NCBI GenBank assembly: GCA_009837395.1 | Contig: VXTP01000006.1 | Span: forward strand, 186,001 to 250,000 | Origin: Gemmatimonadota bacterium | GTDB lineage: Bacteria > JAAXHH01 | Direction: 5' to 3' | Length of the DNA: 64,000 bases | Shown here: positions 44,352-51,919 of the stretch, piece after piece | Layout: each line of letters begins with the position of its first letter | How positions within the stretch are numbered: the first letter of the stretch is position 1 | Translations under genes and position numbers: made by a program | Notes under the pieces: generated by a model | What the model saw: the letters and a program-made list of their open reading frames with translations, nothing else | Told to the model about the DNA's origin: nothing | Databases searched by the model: none

Positions 44352-44397
44352 AAAAAAAGTCCTCCCCGATCGCTTAGGTCGAGGAGGACTTTTGCTT
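44352..44397. terminator. Bidirectional rho-independent terminator
   Basis: AAAAGTCCTCC (about 44355-44365) pairs with GGAGGACTTTT (about 44383-44393), with A-runs on the left and T-runs on the right. It can stop the precursor transcript on the plus strand and the converging biosynthetic transcript on the minus strand. Confidence 0.85.
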
Positions 44398-44468
44398 TGA
44401 TGGCCTGATGTGGCGCCGGGTCCGAGCCCATGGCACGCACTCGGCGCCCGGTTCGCGTGCAAAGCGCT

Positions 44469-44528
44469 CAGTTCGCGTGTGCGCCGTTCAGTTCGCGTGT
44501 GCGCTGTTCAGTTCGCGTGTGCGCCGGA
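44469..44528. repeat. 20-bp tandem repeat at the end of the unknown 372-residue gene
   Basis: CAGTTCGCGTGTGCGCCGTT occurs three times in a row, one base changed in the second copy and two in the third, with a degenerate trace further left. The rightmost copy encodes the last residues and stop (GAHAN-stop) of the minus-strand gene, so the stop region itself has been copied downstream. Confidence 0.88.
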
Positions 44529-45626
44529 AAGCACCATGTATAGATAGGCCTTGGCCTGCTCCAGCCTGTTTCCGGATATGACCAGCTTGATGTGATGTAT
44601 GCCCCGCAACATGAGAAAAGGTCCGGTCTTGCCAAACAAGGTCGTGGGTTTGGAAGCCCAGTCTCCGAGGGCCGCAAGCTTCTCCGGAACGACATAGTCC
44701 TCATAGCCCAACGCATCCAGAACGGGATCCCAGTCGGTCATGCCGTCGATCCAGTAACGGGAATCCTGCGTGTACCTCTGCTTGACGATGGGTGTCAGCC
44801 CGAGTGTGGGCCCCAGCCCGTCTGCCCGCACGTCTACGTTTAAGCCAGCGCTCACGATGTCCGCCCTTTCCCTCAGGCGCGCGAGCACGGATTCGACCAC
44901 GGAAACCTGCCCCGGCCATCCGGTGTCTTCGAGATAAGGACCGATTCCGTCCTCCGCACTGAAACCCATGATCGCCAGGCGGACCGTGCGCTTCCGGGAC
45001 GGAAACACGCCGAAGGAGTCCAGGCGCGTGTCATCCGGCTGCGCCAGGTAGACCCGTTCCGCGTTTTCCCGCTCAGCAGCTATCTTTTCCCAGCCGACGC
45101 TGGAAACGAGGGCGTCAACCACGATGCCGACGTCCTGCTGGAGTCCGGCGCCACCGAAAAGCGTGCGTTCGTTGGGTCGCAGGAACAGGCCCGGCAACGG
45201 TTTTTCTTCACCCGGCGCCGAGCCTACGTCATACTCCAGCATCAGCTTAAGCCCCACGATCTCTCTCAGCGACGAGTGCTGGGCTTCCATTTCCCCGAAC
45301 AGCCGCCTTACCGCTCCAGCCGTCTCATCCGTCTCGTCGGTACGCGCCTGCGTTTCAAAAAAGTCGCCCGAACGGTTTCCGCTTGCCAGCGAGACGCCGA
45401 AGTCCGCCACGGGCCGGCTATCGTGCAGCGGAAGTTCAAAACCGAAGGGTTGCGCGCCCATCGTAATGGGTAGCTGCCTCGCCTGTTTCAGTATAAGGTC
45501 CCATTCCCGCGCTCCGATCAGATCCGGAGATATCCTGTTTCGCAACTGCGTCAGCAACTCGGCCATCGTTTCGCCCTCTTTGGCGAGACGATCCTGGGTG
45601 TGCAGGACGGCATCGTCGATATTCAC
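44508..45626 (-). CDS. Unrecognised protein of the RiPP cluster
   Basis: A 372-residue soluble protein that I cannot assign. No signal or membrane segment. Conspicuous segments are QPFGFELPLHDSRPVADFGV near 60, REIVGLKLMLEYDVG near 125, PNERTLFGGAGLQQDVGIVV near 150, and RGIHHIKLVISGNRLEQAKA near the C-terminus. The start is a GTG four bases after GGAGG, 9 bp downstream of the YcaO gene, so it is in the same operon and presumably acts on or recognises the peptide. It could replace the absent dehydrogenase, but no flavin or NAD motif is visible. Confidence 0.7.
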   Translation of the reverse strand: MNIDDAVLHTQDRLAKEGETMAELLTQLRNRISPDLIGAREWDLILKQARQLPITMGAQPFGFELPLHDSRPVADFGVSLASGNRSGDFFETQARTDETDETAGAVRRLFGEMEAQHSSLREIVGLKLMLEYDVGSAPGEEKPLPGLFLRPNERTLFGGAGLQQDVGIVVDALVSSVGWEKIAAERENAERVYLAQPDDTRLDSFGVFPSRKRTVRLAIMGFSAEDGIGPYLEDTGWPGQVSVVESVLARLRERADIVSAGLNVDVRADGLGPTLGLTPIVKQRYTQDSRYWIDGMTDWDPVLDALGYEDYVVPEKLAALGDWASKPTTLFGKTGPFLMLRGIHHIKLVISGNRLEQAKAYLYMVLSGAHAN

Positions 45627-45635
45627 CTTGCCTCC

Positions 45636-48077
45636 TTACGCGATGACCGGTGCGGGATTCAATTCGGCTTCGGTCAGGGGTTGATTGCGAAAGCCCATTT
45701 CGACCGGCACGTCGTACAGGCGCCCCGGGGCGAATCTCGCCCAGAAATGGCGCATGCCCGGTACGATGACCCGCACCACGGGCATGCCGATGTCCGGCCG
45801 GGTCTGGTCCAGGACAAGGAACTCCACGCCCCTGGCTTCGACCAGCGCGCGGCAGCAGTCCACGTCTTCCCGTGTATCCTTGGTCTCGATCGCCGGATAC
45901 TGCGCGGCCTGCCTGAGCGGCGCGTCCTTCGACGGTACCAGCCAGGCGCAGTCGGCGATTCGAGCCGTATTCCACCAGTGGAGCGCCATGGGATCATCGA
46001 TCATGGGCCGGTTGGGCCGGTTGGACCCACCGGACCGGGGCAGCCACGTCAGGCATTGGTTCAACTCGCACAGGGCGCGCAGGGCCGCCAGTCGCGGGTC
46101 GGCGTGGGCGCCGGCGCCGTATATGATGTCTTCGGTTTCCGCGTCCGGCCTGCGGGAAAGCGCAACGAACGACGGAATGCCCGTATCGGACGTCACGTCG
46201 AGCATCCACACCTCCCGCTCGCATCGGCCGTAATAGTCCGTGGCCGATGCGAGGAAGGCGTCGTCAAAGCTGGAGAGATCCACCCCGGGGACGCTCAGCC
46301 GGTTATACCACCAGATGGCGAAGGCATCGCGCTCGACCAGTTCATAGAAACCCTGCAGGATGGCCTCCTCCAGGGTGTTCCCCGCGGCGCATCCGTTGGA
46401 ATCGGCAATCAATTCGGCGGGTCCGCGCTGTTCGGGCGCCATGCTGTAGAGCATCGACGTCGGCAGGTATCGATGCCGCCCTTGCGTGAACGACCACACG
46501 GGCGTCCAGTCGATTTCGGCGGACGGATCGAAACGAGGCGGGACGATGTTGTAGGGGTGGCCTGCCGCGTTGATGCTTTCCGCGTCGTCGAGCTGATCTT
46601 CGCTGAACAGCTGCACGTCGTTGGGGTGGATCGCCCCGTCTTCCGCGGCGAAATCGATGAATCGACCGCGGGTACGTATTTCGTCTCCGCTAAAGGCACC
46701 TGAATGACGTTCGATCGCCTCGCAGAGGGCGCTGGTCTCGGACTGTTCCCGTGTGCTTCCCTTGCCGGCGCTTTTGCTGCGCAGGCTGCGCCTGAGTGAA
46801 CTCAGGGTTCGGCTTCTTATGCCGGGGTTGCTTCCGGCCCAGTAGACGTGAAGCCAGTCATCGTTCTCATCGGTCGTGCGCGCCAGCCAGGATACGATAC
46901 CGCTGACCGGGCTCACCAGGTGACGGTACTGCGCCAGGGTGGCTTCCGGCGTCACGGTCCGCGCGCCGCCGCTGTTACGATGGCGTTTGGGGCTGGACTT
47001 GAGACGCAGCGGTACCGGCGGCCGGTCGGGACGGAACAGCGCTTCGTCGCCGCAGGCCAGACACTGCGGCCGGCGCAGGACCGTATGCTTCGAAATCGCG
47101 ACCTCACCGACATGCATCGAGATCGCCTGTCCGTGGATCGGCGCCGCTTCATCCAGCACCAGCCACTTGACGATTTCAGCCGAAACCAGCCCGTATACCG
47201 CTTCGATTGCGACGGGTTCAGCGGCGAACGGCTTGAAGGCGCCATCCTCGCCGGCAACGTGCCGAAGGAACTGGTGAGCCTCCTTATGGCCGCGCAACCG
47301 GTGGACCAGGCAATCCCAGCAGGGGCCCCGCCGGTCCGCGTGAAAGACGGGTCCGAACAGCGCTTCCATGCCGCCAGGCCGCACCAGCATCCACGGCGCT
47401 CCCGCCTCTAACCGGCGCCGGTTCACCGCTGCATACCGACCGTCGAGGTAATCGTCGCATACGATGACCTTGAGCTGGACGTCTTCGTCGGCCATCACGT
47501 CGGCCACCGGGTCGATCACCGCTCCGGCTACCGCGCCGGCCACCACGCCTACTCCGCTCGTTTCCAGCTGCCGGGACAGCCTTCCGTCGTCGCCGTCGAC
47601 CGCGACGCGCGACTCCGCCAGCCGTTGTTCGACCCATCGGGGCGAAGCGCCGAGGGACGTCCAGTATGCCGCCCGGGACCGGTCCATGCCATGGTCGGCA
47701 GAGATGACATAGCCCCGGTCGGAGAGCGAAACGACCGCAGCGTGCACATCGGCCGCGGCATGGCGGACTTCGAGGTCGGCGACGATGCCGGCCAGGGGAC
47801 GCCGGCCGTCGAGGAGCGGAAGCAGATCGCAGAGCAGGGCGCCATGCAGCAGTGTGTCGAAGGATTCGGAAACCAGCAGCGTCTGCTGCGCGCCGATGAC
47901 GTGGGATCGCAAGTGCGGGGTAAGCGCGGGAAGATCGACAAGACCCCGGTCCGCAGGGGTCGTTCTCGTGAGTTTCCCCTGGCGGGCGTTCATGCTCGTC
48001 GATTTCCCCTGGCGGGCGGTGATGTTCGTCGGCCCCGGCGTCCCGGATTTCCGCGTTTGCTCGGCAGGCGCTTTCAT
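45636..48077 (-). CDS. Fused TOMM leader-binding/YcaO cyclodehydratase
   Basis: An 813-residue protein that should convert Cys residues of the precursor to thiazolines with ATP. Residues about 45-370 are the E1-like leader-binding part, with zinc cysteines in GPCWDCLVHRL near 250 and RPQCLACGDEAL near 336. Residues about 390-800 are YcaO, with ATP-binding segments SETSALCEAIERHSG near 450 and NGCAAGNTLEEAILQGFYEL/VERDA near 556-580. The C-terminus ends NPAPVIA rather than a full PxPxP. The N-terminus holds two ARQGKxT repeats. Its ATG overlaps the stop of the hydroxylase fusion upstream (ATGA). Confidence 0.92.
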   Translation of the reverse strand: MKAPAEQTRKSGTPGPTNITARQGKSTSMNARQGKLTRTTPADRGLVDLPALTPHLRSHVIGAQQTLLVSESFDTLLHGALLCDLLPLLDGRRPLAGIVADLEVRHAAADVHAAVVSLSDRGYVISADHGMDRSRAAYWTSLGASPRWVEQRLAESRVAVDGDDGRLSRQLETSGVGVVAGAVAGAVIDPVADVMADEDVQLKVIVCDDYLDGRYAAVNRRRLEAGAPWMLVRPGGMEALFGPVFHADRRGPCWDCLVHRLRGHKEAHQFLRHVAGEDGAFKPFAAEPVAIEAVYGLVSAEIVKWLVLDEAAPIHGQAISMHVGEVAISKHTVLRRPQCLACGDEALFRPDRPPVPLRLKSSPKRHRNSGGARTVTPEATLAQYRHLVSPVSGIVSWLARTTDENDDWLHVYWAGSNPGIRSRTLSSLRRSLRSKSAGKGSTREQSETSALCEAIERHSGAFSGDEIRTRGRFIDFAAEDGAIHPNDVQLFSEDQLDDAESINAAGHPYNIVPPRFDPSAEIDWTPVWSFTQGRHRYLPTSMLYSMAPEQRGPAELIADSNGCAAGNTLEEAILQGFYELVERDAFAIWWYNRLSVPGVDLSSFDDAFLASATDYYGRCEREVWMLDVTSDTGIPSFVALSRRPDAETEDIIYGAGAHADPRLAALRALCELNQCLTWLPRSGGSNRPNRPMIDDPMALHWWNTARIADCAWLVPSKDAPLRQAAQYPAIETKDTREDVDCCRALVEARGVEFLVLDQTRPDIGMPVVRVIVPGMRHFWARFAPGRLYDVPVEMGFRNQPLTEAELNPAPVIA

Positions 48078-50515
48078 GCGTGTGCGGTGAGCGTATCGAT
48101 CCGGGAGGCGGCGCGGGAGGCGGTTTCGTCGACCGTCGACACCAGCGCATCGAAGTCCTCTTGCCCGCAGGCGTTCGCCACCAGGGCTTTAACTTTCGCC
48201 CCCGCCGTCGTCGCGTCGAATCCGTCCTCTCCGACCAGCCGCATGACCCCTTGCAAGTCACGCCACTGGTTCGCGGCCTGCGCCAGCGTCTCATCGCCGG
48301 CGGCTTCGAACACCGCCGCGGCGGACGGCGCCGGATCGTCGAGGAAGTCACCGGCACGGGTCAACTGCAGGAAGCGTGAGGCCTGCTCGACTTCGTTCAG
48401 TCCGCCGGACATCTGGGCGTATGCGGACACACTCGTCTCGGTGCGGACATCCGGCTGTGCATCCATCTTGCCGCGTTCTTCCGGCGGTCCGCCCGGCCTG
48501 GGGAACACCGCCGCGTCCGCGCCGCATTCAGCCAGGACCCGCCGCCGCTCCTCTTCGAAACGGCTACCGATATCGGAACCCTCGGGCTCAAAGACGCAAC
48601 GGGCCCGGGTGAGGACGGGGACCGCGCCGCCGGAAGCCGGGTCTCGAGCCTGGTCGGCCAGTTCGGAGAGCGGTACCGCGGGCATGGCCTCCGCGCCGAC
48701 GGAGACCGGGGAGAAAAGCAGGTTGTCCTGCGCCAGGTCGCCCAGGGCCTTGCGGAAACTCCGGAACAGGCGTTCATTCGCGCCGGACTGCGCGCCGTCA
48801 TGGACGAACAGCAGGTCGACCGCGATGCCGGGATAGGCCTCCCGGCTGGCCAGATCGCCCAGGAAGACGGCGGCGACCTCGCCCACGCTGTCCGTGCCGT
48901 ACCGCTCACCGAAATCCGCGACCACGGAGGCAAGCACCGTCGAAACCGACGCTTCGGAGAGATTGGACAGCGCCGTTCTCGCCTCTGCCGGGAGCAGGTT
49001 GCCGCGCACCACGTGCATGCCGATCTGAAACGCCTTGTCGTTCGACCAGTTCCGCACGATTTCGGCGGTTTCCCTCGCATCGACCACGGGCAACTCGACG
49101 ATCAGGTCCTTCATTTCCTGAACGCCCATTTCGTAGGTCCAGTAGACCCGTGCAAGCCCGCGCCGCGCGATCGACTCGAATTCCTCGTCCTGCTCGAACC
49201 CCTTGGGCAGGTCGAGATCGAGGAATTCCTGTTCCTGCAGGTTATCCAGGAGTTCCGGGTTCCGTTCGATCCATTTCGCGAGCCGCGGCGCGGCGCCGAA
49301 GATCTCGACGATCGTGTCGAAGGCGTCAGGCCGCTTCGCGGCGATCGGACTGTCGTAGACGCTCCAGTCATCGATCTCCGGATAGAAATGCTTGCGCCAC
49401 TGGTCCACCAGCGGGTCCATCTTCTCGAACCACTTTTTGGGCTTCAGCACGATATTCATCATATCGGAGTAGGTGCCCGGCAGTTCCGGCGATTCGTCGA
49501 GACTGACCTGCAGCAGGGGATACTGGCGGGATGCCACCGCGTGATGGTCGGCATGGCGCTGCGCATTGAAGAGCATCCAGTTGCTGAACTTCCAGTCGGC
49601 GCTCCACGAATGGCGGGGCATGATCTTTTCCCACCGGCCGTTTTCCAGGCGGACCCGCCGCAGGCCGTAGTGCTGGAAGTAGTTGCTTATCTTCATCGAA
49701 AAAACGCAGGACAGGCCGAGGAAGGCGAAGACCGGGACCGCCCAGATCCCGCCCATCCAGTAAACCAGTGCGTACCAGAACGCGACGCCGAAGCCGTAGC
49801 GCCAGAAGGGATTGCTGTAATGCCACATGGTCCGGCGGCGCCGCGCCAGGCGTTCTCGCGCGACTTCCCATGAATTGACGAGGTTGCTGACAATTTCCTT
49901 GGGCATGTACCGCCAGAAACTCTCCCCCTTCGGCGCGGACCCCACGTCGTAGGGTGTGCCGACCAGGGCGTGGTGGATGTAGACGTGTTCCGTGGCATAC
50001 TGGGGATAGGAAGCGGAAGAAAGCAGGAACTCGCCGATCCGGCGTTCCCAGGTCGTGCGTCGGTGTATCAGTTCGTGGCCGACGACGAACACGGCCTGCG
50101 CTTCCATGGTCAGGATGATAGCCAGCACGACGTCCTGCCACCATACGAAGGAATCCACCACCAGGATCTGCCACAGGCCGAAAACCAGGGTGGGCTGCCA
50201 CAGAAACGCCCATGACCAGACGGGCAGATTGTGCCAGATCAGGCGGTGTTTCGGCGTCTTCCACGGATCCATGATGCGCCCGTCCCGCCCGAACACCCGG
50301 TCGAAGGACCAGGAAAGACTCATGAAGACCATGGGCGGCAGGAGCCACCATCCGCCCCATAACGCAGCGAGCAGGATCAACGGGAAAACGCCCAGCGGCA
50401 GGTAATGCGGGAGGGCGGTCAGGATGGACGGCTCGATCTCCTGCGTCGCGTCGGCCTGGTCCGGCCCGGCGCCATCGATTTCAGCGCGGTCGATTTCAAC
50501 TGGATTCTGTGACAT
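48074..50515 (-). CDS. AlkB-type membrane diiron hydroxylase fused to a degenerate GlnE-like domain
   Basis: An 813-residue fusion. Residues about 1-370 match alkane 1-monooxygenase: membrane helices from about 30, then histidine motifs HELIHRR (~145), EHVYIHH (~174), NYFQHYGL (~276) and NAQRHADHH (~314). Residues about 385-810 follow glutamine-synthetase adenylyltransferase (GlnE): IFGAAPRLAKWIERNPELLD, LSNLSEASVSTVLAS, GIAVDLLFVHDG, LTRARCVFEPEGSDIGSRF, SGGLNEVEQASRFLQL. The nucleotidyltransferase signature GGRELNxxSDID is broken (LASREAYPGIAVD), so one catalytic Asp is missing. ATG 50515 has a strong GGAGGTG upstream. No rubredoxin is nearby. Confidence 0.88.
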   Translation of the reverse strand: MSQNPVEIDRAEIDGAGPDQADATQEIEPSILTALPHYLPLGVFPLILLAALWGGWWLLPPMVFMSLSWSFDRVFGRDGRIMDPWKTPKHRLIWHNLPVWSWAFLWQPTLVFGLWQILVVDSFVWWQDVVLAIILTMEAQAVFVVGHELIHRRTTWERRIGEFLLSSASYPQYATEHVYIHHALVGTPYDVGSAPKGESFWRYMPKEIVSNLVNSWEVARERLARRRRTMWHYSNPFWRYGFGVAFWYALVYWMGGIWAVPVFAFLGLSCVFSMKISNYFQHYGLRRVRLENGRWEKIMPRHSWSADWKFSNWMLFNAQRHADHHAVASRQYPLLQVSLDESPELPGTYSDMMNIVLKPKKWFEKMDPLVDQWRKHFYPEIDDWSVYDSPIAAKRPDAFDTIVEIFGAAPRLAKWIERNPELLDNLQEQEFLDLDLPKGFEQDEEFESIARRGLARVYWTYEMGVQEMKDLIVELPVVDARETAEIVRNWSNDKAFQIGMHVVRGNLLPAEARTALSNLSEASVSTVLASVVADFGERYGTDSVGEVAAVFLGDLASREAYPGIAVDLLFVHDGAQSGANERLFRSFRKALGDLAQDNLLFSPVSVGAEAMPAVPLSELADQARDPASGGAVPVLTRARCVFEPEGSDIGSRFEEERRRVLAECGADAAVFPRPGGPPEERGKMDAQPDVRTETSVSAYAQMSGGLNEVEQASRFLQLTRAGDFLDDPAPSAAAVFEAAGDETLAQAANQWRDLQGVMRLVGEDGFDATTAGAKVKALVANACGQEDFDALVSTVDETASRAASRIDTLTAHA

Positions 50516-50593
50516 GGCTACACCTCCTTGGTCAGCATAACCTGGCACCTGCGCGGGCGTTTTCTCGTCACCGTGTGCCCGGAACCGCAAGAC

Positions 50594-51895
50594 TCAGGTT
50601 CGCAGGAAGGCGGCTAAACGCTCGAGCGCTTCGATACAGAATGCGGTGGTCACGGCTTCGGAGCCATGGCCTATTTGTCCCACCGCCCCGAACTTCAGGG
50701 TCTGATCGCCGAAGGCGAGCAGTTCCGGCCAGCTGCCGTCCTCGCGCTGCGCGCTCAGGATGCGCCTCAACGGCCGCTTCACGTCTATGCGCCCGAGGCA
50801 TTCTGCGTCGCAGAGCGTCGACACGGCCTGGGCGGTCTGCAGGACGTTGCCGTAACCGCCTTCTTCGTCGGCCAGGCCCAGTACACGATCCGCGAGGACC
50901 GGGCGCAGCCGATCCAGGGCGGGCGTCACGCGTTTCACGGCGCGGGCGACCGCATAGCAGATCGCGATCTCGTCGGGGTACCATTTGGACGCGTCCTTGA
51001 GATCGCCATCGGAGATCAGTGCCTCCAGCCATCGCTGCGCATCCCTGGTTTCCGGGCAGTCGCCGAGATAGGCGATGACGTTCGCATTGACCACGGGGTC
51101 GGCTTCGATGCGAAAACGCGACACGACATCGGGTTCGTCGCCTTCCAGCATCCAGGTCATGAAGCGGCCTTCCCGGTCGCGGTTCGCCAACATCCGCGGT
51201 ATATTCCTACCCAGCAGGATCCAGGGGTGCGTATCAATCACCAGGGCACAGAGCGTGGTGCTGTCGAGATCCTGGGGAAGATGGCGGTAATAGCGCCAGA
51301 ATCCGGGATATTCGACGGTGTCGGCCAGATAAGCCCTGGTCGCAGCGCAGATGGATCTGGCCTTCGCTTCCCGGCAACTTTCCAGGGCAAGGACGCAGAA
51401 CGCCGAGATGAAGGGAGGCCTTTCGAAATGCCGCGGCACCTTCGGATCGGCCACGTTGAACCGGATGCAGTGCCAGGCGCCTTGCTCGTCTATTGTCGAT
51501 TCCAGGAAATCGAGGCCACGGCGGACGCTTTCTCTGCACGCTTCCGCAAGGACCCCGGCGCCAGCATCGCGAACGGGAACGCGCCCCGCCCCGTCCCCCG
51601 GCGGACGCAGGGGCGGCGCGGGATCGTACATGGTCTTGCGCAGAAACGCGAGGGACGACGCGCCGGTGCGCGCCTCCTCCCGTTCCTCCCTGGTATATCG
51701 GTTGCGCGGGGGCAGGACGATATGGGTCGCGGCGGCGGATTCTTCGTGCACGTGTATCTCGTGGTCTTCAGCCATCGTCACGCCGAGTTCCTGCTCTATG
51801 GTCTCTTTGGGCCTGATAAGGAGACGTTTCCTCAACTCGTCGTCGTCGCCTGCTTTCAAGATAAGCAAATCGACCGCGTTAGAGGACTTTTTCAT
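50594..51895 (-). CDS. NHLP-leader domain fused to a squalene-cyclase-like alpha-toroid
   Basis: A 433-residue protein. Residues about 8-80 align with the cluster's precursor leader: KRLLIRPKETIEQELGVTM, HEIHVHEES, HIVLPPRNRYTREEREEA, but end TGASSL instead of SAG plus a core. Residues about 110-433 have prenyltransferase/squalene-hopene cyclase-type repeats, with QDLDSTTLCAL near 206 (compare DxDD-T), WLEALISDGDLK, EEGGYGNVLQTAQAVSTL and REDGSWPELLAFG. Soluble, no signal. The leader domain could dock the enzyme to the YcaO or transporter that reads the precursor leader. The stop of the ABC gene is 24 bp upstream. Confidence 0.85.
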   Translation of the reverse strand: MKKSSNAVDLLILKAGDDDELRKRLLIRPKETIEQELGVTMAEDHEIHVHEESAAATHIVLPPRNRYTREEREEARTGASSLAFLRKTMYDPAPPLRPPGDGAGRVPVRDAGAGVLAEACRESVRRGLDFLESTIDEQGAWHCIRFNVADPKVPRHFERPPFISAFCVLALESCREAKARSICAATRAYLADTVEYPGFWRYYRHLPQDLDSTTLCALVIDTHPWILLGRNIPRMLANRDREGRFMTWMLEGDEPDVVSRFRIEADPVVNANVIAYLGDCPETRDAQRWLEALISDGDLKDASKWYPDEIAICYAVARAVKRVTPALDRLRPVLADRVLGLADEEGGYGNVLQTAQAVSTLCDAECLGRIDVKRPLRRILSAQREDGSWPELLAFGDQTLKFGAVGQIGHGSEAVTTAFCIEALERLAAFLRT

Positions 51896-51919
51896 GAACG
51901 TCTGCTCCGTCCATCCGGA

